The notes under the pieces are model-generated. The model was not told where the DNA came from and did not search any database. It saw only the letters and a program-made list of their open reading frames with translations. The position numbers and the translations under genes are program-made. From the NCBI GenBank assembly GCA_933228675.1, contig OW121740.1:35198292-35262291 (forward strand): a DNA stretch of 64,000 bases, written 5' to 3'. This document shows positions 23,696 through 33,638 of this stretch, one piece after another; within the stretch, counting starts at the first letter, position 1, and every line of letters starts with the position of its first letter. This DNA comes from Stomorhina lunata (lineage: Eukaryota; Arthropoda; Insecta; Diptera; Rhiniidae).

Positions 23696-25085
23696 AAGAA
23701 AAAAAACAAAAAAATTTTCTCATAGAATCCTAAAATATTCATAAATTTTCCAACCTTTAACAATTTTGTCCTTTTGTATGCATTCTTTTCCTACTTTCAA
23801 ATTGATTAGAGTTTTACATTAAAAATTTATTCTTCTTTTTGTTTGCCTTTAATATTCATTAAAAGTTCCATTAAACAAAATAGTAATGAAAATTAAAATT
23901 TCTTTAATATGAACAAAATTTATATTCATGTCACAAACATTTTTATATTCAGCAAAAATAAAATCAGTTTTAAGGAAAAAAATCTACAGGCAAACTTATA
24001 TAAAATCTCATATAATAGATTTTTATAGCTTTTGAAGGATATTCTGTTTTACTATATTTTTTTCGAATGGCTTTCACTAAAATCCATCAATCAATCAATA
24101 AAAATGTTAAATAAGTGATTTTATTTTGAAAACATGAAAATAGGGAAATATCTATAAAAATTTTATAGAACTACATGTGTATATGTATAAATTATATTTC
24201 GATAGGTCAGTGGTGCCCACTAACACAGTGATCGTACTGGTAGCAAAGGAGAATAAAATTTTGCTTCATCAAGTGTTTCAAAGCGAATGGCTTAACTCCC
24301 TAAGTTTGTAAAAAGGTGGAGAATTAAAGTATTTTTGTGTCTTTACAACTGTTGTGTCTTTTCCTGCCACAAGTGGTAGCAACATCAATGTTTGGTCTTC
24401 TCTGTTATAGGTATTTGAAAAAATATATACATAAGTACTTATGCAGGCATATTTAAGCATTCATGTTGGTTACATAGTATTTTTCAATATTTATTTATAT
24501 AATGAACACATTTGATTTATAATTTTTAATTTACTAAAGCAAATATTTGCTTTTAAAAGGAAAATACATACAGAAAAAATAGTATATGTTACATATGTTT
24601 TATGGGTTTATTATGGCTTTTAATTGCATAACATAATGCAGAATATCGTTGCAAAGATTCTTTAATAAAATTTACATTCTCAAATAGAGTTAATGGTACT
24701 TGTATGTATTTTATGGTCTATATTAACATGCTCGCAGAAAATTTTATATACAGAAGAAGTATCCACTTAAACTCGTTAAGAATTGTATGTGTAATTTACA
24801 TAATTATAATTTGTACTACATACATATGAGTATCAGAACTTAAAGGTGGTAAAGTTGAAAGTAAGGTACTCTAATATGATATGTTCAAATCGCATTTGAG
24901 GTGAGCAAAAATCTTTTTTAATATGAGATTTCGGGGGAAAAATCGTCGCCTTCGATATCAATCAAAATGTGTGATATTTCAAAAACATTTGTATGGCATA
25001 CTTTTAGGATAATCCTCATAATATGTAAAATTAAGGTTCGCTGCATTGTAACTTATTTGTCAAATGTTCCCTTATAGTAAAATAA
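23696..25085. other. AT-rich DNA without a recognised gene
   Basis: No coding frame of note. 24205-24400 is GC-richer and starts GTCAGTGGTGCCCACTAACA, which resembles a transposon end, but no matching inverted end was found nearby. 24935-24965 carries CGTCGCCTTCGATATC. Confidence 0.4.
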
Positions 25086-25862
25086 TTATACCCTTCACCA
25101 CCATAGGTGGAAAGGGTATTATAAGTTTGTGCTGATGAATATAACGCATGGAAATATTTGTCTTAGACCCACCTTTTAGTATTCCAATAGGCTTAGAATC
25201 ACTTTCTGAGTCGATTTAGCGATGTTCGTCCGTCTGGCTGGCTGGACCCCCATGTAAACCTTGTAATCAAACTACAGGTCGTAATTCTAAAGATAATTTG
25301 ATGAAATTAAGCACAGATCATTTTTTTGATAATGGAACCATGGCTATTGAAATACGTCAAAATCGGTATATTATTTATGGTACCTCCCATAGGTCCCACT
25401 TCCCGAAATTGATATATTGGCCACAAATATAAATATTTTTTCATGAAATTTAAAACAAATACTGCTTATGTAAACCAAAATCACTGTACCAAATTTCGGT
25501 CCACATTTGACCATAGCTCACATACAAACTCTTCATTAAAATACAAAAGACAAAAATCACTTAAACGCCCGTAAATCTAAAGATAATGCGAATTTCAAGT
25601 TTATTTTTGACACACATAATTTTTGTAACAACTGTAATCAATTTGCCAAACTTCGAGGTAATCGCTTCACATTTGACCCTAGCTTTCATATAAGTCCAAA
25701 TGACGGAAACAGTTTAAATATATAAGTTTTGAGAAAATGTTTGTATGATGGCAAAATTTAGCAAATATTTGTCTTTATACAGGAAAAATAGCACCTTTGA
25801 CCTTAATGGTGAAGGGTATAGTATGATCGGGCTTGACCGACTATAGCACTTCCTTACTTGTT
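25086..25862 (-). mobile_element. Interspersed repeat family 1, copy E (complete)
   Basis: Inverted copy with the terminal hairpin TTATACCCTTCACCACCATA plus GGTGGAAAGGGTAT at its left, a short (GTCC)n tract at about 25225-25234, and at the right GAAGGGTATAGTATG, the GACCGAC hairpin and CTTCCTTACTTGTTT. It is the clearest intact inverted copy and serves as reference for the split copy D. Confidence 0.87.
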
Positions 25863-25989
25863 TAAATTAATTGTTTTGACAGACAAAAGGATATGTTTAG
25901 GTATCAAATTTTATTAAACTGTTTGCAAAATTAATTATTTTGAAAATCCCCTAAATATGTTACAAAATATTTGCTTAAAAGTCTGAGTT

Positions 25990-26025
25990 TCCGAACGATA
26001 TCGAATGCGGCGATTTGGCCCTAGT
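25990..26025. repeat. Half-site ATCGAATGCGGCGATTTGG shared with 6467-6490
   Basis: Matches the right half of the palindrome that interrupts family 1 copy C, including the following GGCCCT. It marks a second copy of the same unidentified element end, here without the left half. Confidence 0.55.
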
Positions 26026-26078
26026 TGAGGTAAACAAATTATAGAAAATTTATCGTGGGACAAACTATTCTGCAGATA

Positions 26079-26440
26079 CGAGGTCAGGCCAATAAGTCAG
26101 TGTTTTTATACAAAAAGTTCATTTGTTTTCAACATAGTCTTTTTTTAGTTCTATTTAATCACTTTATCCAAAGCATCTTCAATTTTTGTATCCCTTCTAA
26201 AAAAAGGGGTCTCCAAAGTAAGAATTCTTTTGTTGGAATCATATCTCTTTTTAAATCATTTATTCTAGTTTTAGAATACGGCGGATAAGGTACAACTTAT
26301 AGTCCAGTTCATGAATTTTTGCCATGAAAACTGCACATATGTTTACCCTTGCACTTTCCATGTGGAAAAAAACTGTTTTCTTGGCCAAATGAAGTCGCTT
26401 CTTCTAAGTTCCTTATTGAATGGTTTATATTCGAGGATAT
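26079..26440 (-). pseudogene. Mariner-like transposase, C-terminal remnant
   Basis: A TA dinucleotide at 26077 precedes CGAGGTCAGGCCAATAAGTC, in the style of mariner inverted repeats. The minus strand then encodes, in pieces across several frames, KDYVENK followed by a stop near the end, an ALDKVIK stretch, PYPPYS (26290s) and SARVNICAVFMAKIHELDYK (26300-26365). These correspond in order to the DNA(R/P)xH, HPPYSPDLAP and GDYVEK regions of mariner transposases. Multiple stops and frameshifts show it is dead. The N-terminal two thirds and the other inverted repeat are not visible. Confidence 0.7.
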
Positions 26441-26444
26441 TGTT

Positions 26445-26605
26445 GCTAAGTTGGTAAGCATGTTGACTACTAGGCATAACATATCATTTTTAGCTAAGGT
26501 TCTATCCCCGGTCACTGCAACATCAACTTCTATTAATAATAATATTATTAAAATTATGAATTACTACATCATCCTCCATAGGCGGTCAACCTATAGCAAT
26601 AACAC
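26445..26605 (+). repeat. Possible decayed tRNA-derived SINE
   Basis: TTGGTAAGCATGTTGACT (box A-like) and GGTTCTATCCCCGG (box B-like), about 45 bases apart, resemble the head of the SINE at 45749 at corresponding places. The segment ends in an AATAATAATATTATT tail. It lies beside the mariner remnant and may have inserted into it. Divergence is high. Confidence 0.35.
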
Positions 26606-26679
26606 TCCGTAGAAGTAAAATAAATAAAAATGGCTTTAGAACGAAAAAGCCCCAAAAAAAAAGAATATTGTCTCAAACT

Positions 26680-27845
26680 AAATTCTTTTTCAACAAATTT
26701 GTCCCAAACTAAATTTTCTTCAGAAAATTTTGTCCCAAACTAAATTTTCTGTACAAAGTTTTGTCCCAAAATAATTGTTTTTATAAAAAATTTTGTCCCA
26801 ACCTAAATTTTCTATAGAAAATTTTATACCAAACTATTTCTGAAATTTTCTAAAAAAAATTTTAACCAAACTAAATTTTCTATAGAAAATTTGGTCCCAA
26901 ACTAAAATTTTTATAGAAAATTCGGCCCGAACTAAATTTTCTTCCAACTAAATCTTGTCCGAAACAAAATTATTTCTATAACAAATTTTGTCCGAAACAA
27001 AATTTTTTCTATAGAAAATTTTGTCCGAAACAAAATTTTTTCTATAGAAAATTTTGTCCCAAATCAAAATTTTCTATAGAAAATTTTGATTTGGGACAAA
27101 ATTTTCTATAGAAAATTTTGATTTGGGACAAAATTTTCTATAGAAAATTTTGATTTGGGATAAAATTTCCTATAGAAAATTTTGATTTGGGACAACATTT
27201 TCTATAGAAAATTTTGATTTGGGACAAAATTTTCTATAGAAAAAATTTTGTTTCGGACAAAATTTTCTGTAGAAAAAATTTTGTCCCAAATCAAAATTTT
27301 CTATAGAAAATTTTGTCCCAAATCAAAATTTTCTATAGACAATTTTGTCCCAAATCAAAATTTTCTATAGAAAATTTTGTCCCAAATCAAAATTTTCTAT
27401 AGAAAATTTTGTCCCAAATCAAAATTTTCTATAGAAAATTTTGTCCCAAATCAAAATTTTCTATAGAAAATTTTGTCCCAAATCAAAATTTTCTATAGAA
27501 AATTTTGTCCCAAATCAAAATTTTCTATAGAAAATTTTATCCCAAACTAAATTTTCTATAGAAAATTTTGTCCCAAAACTAAATTTTCTATAGAAAATGT
27601 TGTCCCAAACAAAATTAATTTTCTATAGAAAATTTTGTCCCAAATCAAAATTTTCTATAGAAATTTTGTCCCAATACAAAATTTTGTATACAAAATTTTG
27701 TCCCAAACAAAATTTTCTGAAGGAAATTTTAGAAAATTTTGCCCAAACTAAATTTTCTATAAATAATTTTGTCCCAAACTAAATTTTTGATAAAAAAAAC
27801 TTTTGTTCCAAACCGAATTTTCTATTGAACAATTGTTTATCTCAC
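26680..27845 (-). repeat. 32-bp satellite, CTATAG core with GTCCCAAAT/C spacer
   Basis: Unit AAAATTTTCTATAGAAAATT plus TTGTCCCAAATC, period 32 bp, best at 27290-27540. The core AAATTTTCTATAGAAAATTT is a perfect 20-bp palindrome. The left third (26680-26950) uses the spacer GTCCCAAACTAA, the reverse complement of the spacer in the arrays at 28.6 and 31.3 kb. A segment at about 27075-27260 is locally inverted. Confidence 0.92.
27075..27260 (+). repeat. Micro-inverted segment inside the 32-bp satellite
   Basis: Here the spacer reads GATTTGGGACAAA instead of GTCCCAAATC, for about five to six units, and flips back at 27260. Both boundaries fall at palindromic cores, as expected if the exchange used the CTATAG dyad. 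Confidence 0.85.
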
Positions 27846-28635
27846 CATACTTTTATCCCAAACTGATTATGCTTGATATTAATCGAGAAACAATATTTGG
27901 TTTTAAATGGTGAAATATTCAGAAATGCATAATGCGGGTTAATTCTTTGAAAACTGTTACAGTATAAAATATTATCTACTTATGCACATTTGCACATAAA
28001 TACTACAAACACATGAGTTCACACACACACTTACATATAGAATAAAACAAGGATATGTTTTTGTTAAAGAATGATGTGTTCACTCATGTATGTATTGTTA
28101 AACAATTATGTACTCTTTGCACATACATATGTATGTCTATAATAAATTCATAGTTTTTTATGGATTTATGAATGACTATGATTAAATATATTAGGGTGGT
28201 GCCTAGAAAAATGTCAAAAAATTAAATTTTAATAAAAACAAATTTTAAGAAATTCAAAATATATTTCAAATATATACGATTTAAATGAAGGCTTTATATT
28301 AAGAGCTTTCAAACTTTTAATGCCAGTTTAATTTAAACTCAATATTAACTTTAATGTGTACTTTTCCTAATTAAGTTGTATATTAAATAAACATTTTATA
28401 TACATTTTTGTGACTTTATCTCTTTATTTATAAAATTAATTAAAAAAAATTTAAGTGTCAATACGCACGTATGAACACTTTCATATTAAATTATTTATTT
28501 TATGCAAAAATTGTTTCATTATACCATCGACAAAAGCAAATAAATAAAAAAGTAAAAGTTATAATTAAATAATAAAGTTTTAAAAACATTTGGATATAAA
28601 AAAATGACAGAGGCAAAATATAAGTATTAAGTTTT
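27846..28635. other. Non-satellite spacer between inverted satellite arms
   Basis: AT-rich sequence with short CA- and ATGTATG-rich patches (28022-28035, 28085-28135). No gene recognised. Confidence 0.4.
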
Positions 28636-30225
28636 GGAGAATATTTAATTTGGAAAAATATTTTCTATAGAAAATTTAGTTTGGGACAAAATTTCCTATA
28701 GAAAATTTAGTTTGGGACAAAATTTTCTATAGAAAATTTAGTTTGGGACAAAATTTTCTATAGAAAATTTAGTTTGGGACAAAATTTTCTATAGAAAATT
28801 TAGTTTGGAACAAAATTTTCTATAGAAAATTTAGTTTGGGACAAAATTTTCTATAGAAAATTTAATTTGTTACAAAATTTTCTATAGAAAATTTAGTTTG
28901 GCACAAAATTTTCTATAGAAAATTTAGTTTGGCACAAAATTTTCTATAGAAAATTTAGTTTGGCACAAAATTTTCTATAGAAAATTTAGTTTGGGACAAA
29001 ATTTTCTATAGAAAATTTAGTTTGGGACAAAATTTTCTATAGAAAATTTAGTTTGGTACAAAATTTTCTATAGAAAATTTAGTTTGGGACAAAATTTTCT
29101 ATAGAAAATTTAGTTTGGAACAAAATTTTCTATAGAAAATAAAGTTTGTGATAAAATTTTCTGGAGAAAATTTAGTTTTGGACCAAATTTTCTACAGAAA
29201 ATTTAAATTTGGTGGAAAATTTTCTATAGAAAATTAATATTTGGGGCAAAATTTCTATGGAAAATTTAAATTTGGGACAAAATTTTCTATAGAAAATTTA
29301 GTTTGGGACAAAATTTTCAATATAAAATTTTCTTTAGAAAATTTAGTTTGGCAAAATTTTCTATAGAAAATTTAGTTTGGGACAAAATTTTCTATAGAAA
29401 ATTTAGTTTGGAACAAAATTTTCTATAGAAAATTTAAATTTAAAATTTTCTATAGAAAATAAAGTTTGTGATAAAATTTTCTGGAGAAAATTTAGTTTTG
29501 GACCAAATTTTCTACAGAAAATTTAAATTTGGTGGAAAATTTTCTATAGAAAATTAATATTTGAGGCAAAATTTCTATGGAAAATTTAAATTTGGGACAA
29601 AATTTTCTATAGAAAATTTAGTTTGGGACAAAATTTTCAATATAAAATTTTCTTTAGAAAATTTAGTTTGGGACAAAATTCCTATAGAAAATTTAGTTTG
29701 GGACAACATTTTCTGTAGAAAATTTAGTTTGGGACAAAATTTACTATAGAAAATTTAGTTTGGGCAAAATTGTCTGTATAAAATTTAGTTTGGCACAAAA
29801 TTATCTGAAGAAAATTTAGTTTGGGACAAAATTTTCTATAGACAATTTAGTTTGAGACAAAATTTTTTAAAGAAAATATTTTTTGGGACAAAATTTTTTA
29901 AAGAAAATATTTTTTTGGGAAAAATTTTCTATCGAAAATTTATTTTGGGACTAAACTTTTTATCGAAAATTTATTTTGGGACAACATTTTTTATAGAAAA
30001 TTTAGTTTGGGGCATTTTTTTTTTTATAGAAAATTTAGTTTGGGACAAAATTTTTTATAGACAATTTAGTTTGGGAAACAATTTTCTAAAGAAAATTTAG
30101 TTTGGGAAACAAAATTTGGACAATATTTTCAATAGCAAATTCTGATTAGGAAATTTTAGCTAGAAAATTCAGTATTGGACTAAATTTTCTATAGAAAATT
30201 CGGTTTGGAGAAACATTTTTGAAAC
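28636..30225 (+). repeat. 31-bp satellite, CTATAG core with TTTGGGAC spacer
   Basis: Unit AAAATTTTCTATAGAAAATT plus TAGTTTGGGAC, period 31 bp, regular at 28670-29130 and decaying to the right. A block of at least 210 bases beginning AAAGTTTGTGATAAAATTTT at 29141 is repeated at 29461, exactly 320 bases later. Frames reported in it (29561-29749, 29852-30100) are satellite by-products. Confidence 0.93.
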
Positions 30226-31245
30226 TTGAGTTTGTATTTATTTATTTATTTGTTATTCTACCAAAATATATTACCCCTTATCCTTGTTTTATATTATGTT
30301 ATAAATCTCTTGCAAATTATTTATTTAGACTTTAAATTGTAGATTTTTTAAGAAATCTTTAGCTATTTATTACAAAATTTCCATTTATCACTTACAGTTT
30401 AGCCTGTTTATGTCCGGAAATAGCCTCCAGCTGTTTCTGTTTATTTCAATTTCCAAATGTTTTGTGCGGTCTCCAACAATTGGAACCCTTTAAAGTATTA
30501 AGAAATAAAAGATTTAACATTAAATACCACTCATTTGTTATAATTATTTAGTTTATATTTTTTACATTTCAGAAAATTTGCGAAAAAACTAATTTTAACT
30601 GTTTTTCATCTTTAACATCCTGTTTTTCTTGATTTTCAAAAACTTCCGGAGCTCAAAACTACAATTTCCATGTTGTCGCCTATTGTTTTGGTGGAAAAAG
30701 TGTTTTGTGAATTAAACTTTGAACTTTTTGCTAAACGGTTGTTTCTCAGTTTGAAACAACAGGGCCCAACAACAGCAACAATAATAGACACAAACAAAAG
30801 CTGAAACTGTAACTGAAACTAAAAAACAATGCGTTTGTCAATTGCTCGTATAAGTGCAAAATTGAAAGGATACAAAGGTTAGTTTTGTTTCTCACTCTCT
30901 GTATTTTCCTCTCTTTGTTTGTATATTTTGTTGTGATTTCCCTTCCCCTTTAGTAGTTCGTGTTGTTAGATTAGTGTTCGATTTGTGTATTTGTGTGTTT
31001 GTATAAGTTGTTTTGTGTTTGTATTCGTTACAGTTTCCGTTTCCATTGACCGTTATTTTTGTACATGATACTTGTGGTTTTTTGTTCTAGCAGTTGTTAT
31101 TTTTCTACTTGTGTTTTATGAATGTCCTTTAATATTTAACCTGTTATTAGAGGGTTTTATTTGTTAAGTGTGGTTTTATCCGGATGATACAGTGGGATAA
31201 AAACCTTAAAATTGCAACAAAAATATTAAAATATCTTTGCGACGA
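30226..31245. other. Non-satellite spacer with a candidate 5' exon
   Basis: Contains A-rich, CAACAACAGCAACAATAATA-type sequence at 30770-30828, resembling fly 5' untranslated regions, followed by ATG at 30829 in good context (AACAATG). The frame gives MRLSIARISAKLKGYK and then meets AAAG|GTTAGT, a splice-donor match at 30878. A pyrimidine-rich stretch follows. This is only a composition and motif argument; no downstream exon is seen. Confidence 0.3.
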
Positions 31246-31249
31246 AAAA

Positions 31250-32825
31250 AGTGGTAAAAGAAGTAATTTTCTATAGAAAATTATTAATCTAAGTTGTAAT
31301 TTTTAACGTTAGTTAGGATTTTCTATAGAAAATTTTTAACGTTATTCAGTTTGGGACAAAATTTTCAATGGAAAATTCAGTTTGCGACAAAATTTTCTAT
31401 AGAAAATTTAATTCGGCGACAAAATTTTCTACAAAAAATTCAGTTTGAAACAAAGTCTTCTATAGAAAATTTAGTTTGGGACAAAATTTTTTATAGAAAA
31501 TTTAGTTTGGTACAAAAATTTCTATAGAAAATTAAATTTGGGACAAAATTTTCTATAGAAATTTTAGTTTGGGACAACATTTTTTATAGAAATTTTAGAT
31601 TCTTACAAAATTTTTTATAGAAAATTCATTTTGGGACAACATTTTCTATAGAAAATTCAGTTTGGTATAAAACTTTCTACAGAAAATTCAGTTTAGGACA
31701 AAATTTTCTATAGAAAATTTAGTTTGGGACAAAATTTTTAGTGTAAATTTTTTTTGGGACAACGTTTTTTATAGAAAATTTAGTTTGGGACAAAAATTTC
31801 TATAGAAAATTAAATTTGGGACAAAATTTTCTATAAAAATTTTAGCTTGGGACAAAATTTTTTATAGAAATTTTAGATTCTTACAAAATGTTTAATAGAA
31901 AATTCATTTTGGGACAAAATTTTCTATATAGAAAATTCAGTTTGGAATAACTTCCTACAGAAAATTCAGTTTGGGACAAAATATTCTATAGAAAATTTAG
32001 TTTGGGACAAAATTTTTAGAGTAAATTTAGTTTGGGACAACGTTTTTTATAGAAAATTTAGTTTGGGACAAAAATTTCTATAGAAAATTAAATTTTTCAT
32101 AGAAATTTTAGATTCTTACAAAATTTTTTATAGAAAATTCATTTTGGGACAAAATTTTCTGTAGAAAATTCAGTTTAGGACAAAACTTTCTACAAAAAAT
32201 TCAGTTTGGGACAAAATTTTCTATAGAAAATTAATTTTGGGACAAAACTTTCTATAGACAATTCATTTTGGGACAAAATTGTCTATAGAAAATTAAGTTT
32301 GGGACAAAATTTTATATAGAAAATTTAGTTTGGGACAAAACTTTCTATAGAAAATTTAGTTTGGGACAACATTTTTTTATAGAAAATTCAGTTTGGGACA
32401 AAATTTTATATAGAAAATTCAGTTTAGCACAACATTTTCTATAAAAAATTTAGATTGTGACAAAATTTTCTATAAAAAATTCATTTTGGGACAAAATTTT
32501 CTATAGAAAATTTAGTTTAGTGCGACAAAATTTTCTATAGAAAATTTTGTGTGGGATAAAATTTTCTATAGAAAATTTACTTTGGGGCAAAATTTTTAAT
32601 AGAAAATTTATTTTGAGACAAAGTTTTCTACAGAAAATTTAGTTTGGGACAAAATTTTCTATAGAAAATTTTGTTTGGTACAAAATTTTTTAAAGAAAAT
32701 TAATTTCAAGACAAAATTTTCCATAGAAAATACATTTTGGGGCAAAATTTTCTATAGAAATATAATTTTGGGACAAAATTTTACGTTAGTAAAAATTTTC
32801 TATAAAAAATTTTCTTTGTCGTTTC
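31250..32825 (+). repeat. Diverged CTATAG satellite with TTTGGGAC spacer
   Basis: Same family and orientation as 28.6 kb but more variable, with CAGTTTGGGAC and CATTTTGGGAC spacers. A multi-unit block marked by TTTTAGATTCTTACAAAAT recurs at about 31598, 31876 and 32111. The first units (31260-31345) and last unit (32780-32800) carry the spacer AACGTTAG typical of the neighbouring 33-bp satellite. Confidence 0.9.
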
Positions 32826-33635
32826 ATTGTATTCTTATGACCGTAAAATTCCTAGAATTAGTTTTATATCCAATTTAGTTTGGGTTTATTTTCGCTTTAT
32901 CGCCTTTGACAGGTTCTCCTTCATTGTTTTTCTTCTGTTGTTGACTTTTCCGCTTCATCAGTCCCTTTTTCAATTTTATGTCAAAACTTGTTTGTTTAGG
33001 TGTGTCTGGCTTTACGAGTTCTGTGTACCCAAGTCTCTAGTACTCATTTCACCTGAATGGTTTTTTATACGCATTAAGTTCCTAAAAAAATATTCCCTAC
33101 AACCAAAAATTGTTTTAATTTATTTGCACAACTAAATATTATCATTTTTCTGAATGTCAACCTTAATTTCATGAAAATTTCTTTATTTAAACTATAAACT
33201 TGAGAAATAATTAAATTCTTCATATGAAGAACATTTACAATTTTCTAGTATTTCTATTTATTTATCTAATGGCTTTTGCTTGGTCATAGAGGAAGGCTTT
33301 AAAGTTTTATTGCTGTATTTGTCCTTGAGCTCCTTGTAAATTTCATGTGTATGTGTACTCGAATGAATTTGTACAATTGTCTTCTATTTATTTGTATGTC
33401 TGTCCTGTGTCCTTTGAAATACCACCACATTCATGCTGTTATATGGTATTTTTTTATTGTGTTTCATGCCGGAAATTTATGTCATAAAATCAACAATAAA
33501 TACCAAAAATATACATTAATTTCATGTTTTAATGTAAAATCAATTCAAAATCATGCGTCACACATAAATACACGTATAAAAAAATAACTAATGGATTTAC
33601 GCATTGAAGGGTAAAACCTAAACAAAAGGAAATTT
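32826..33635. other. AT-rich spacer without a supported gene
   Basis: Open frames at 32827-33135 and 33345-33587 have no recognisable motifs and end without splice context. I read them as chance frames in T-rich DNA. Confidence 0.4.
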
Positions 33636-33638
33636 TTC

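Noticed and set aside
24205..24240. hAT-like transposon end (CAGTGGTGCCCAC)
   Set aside because: No inverted partner or 8-bp duplication could be found in the neighbourhood.
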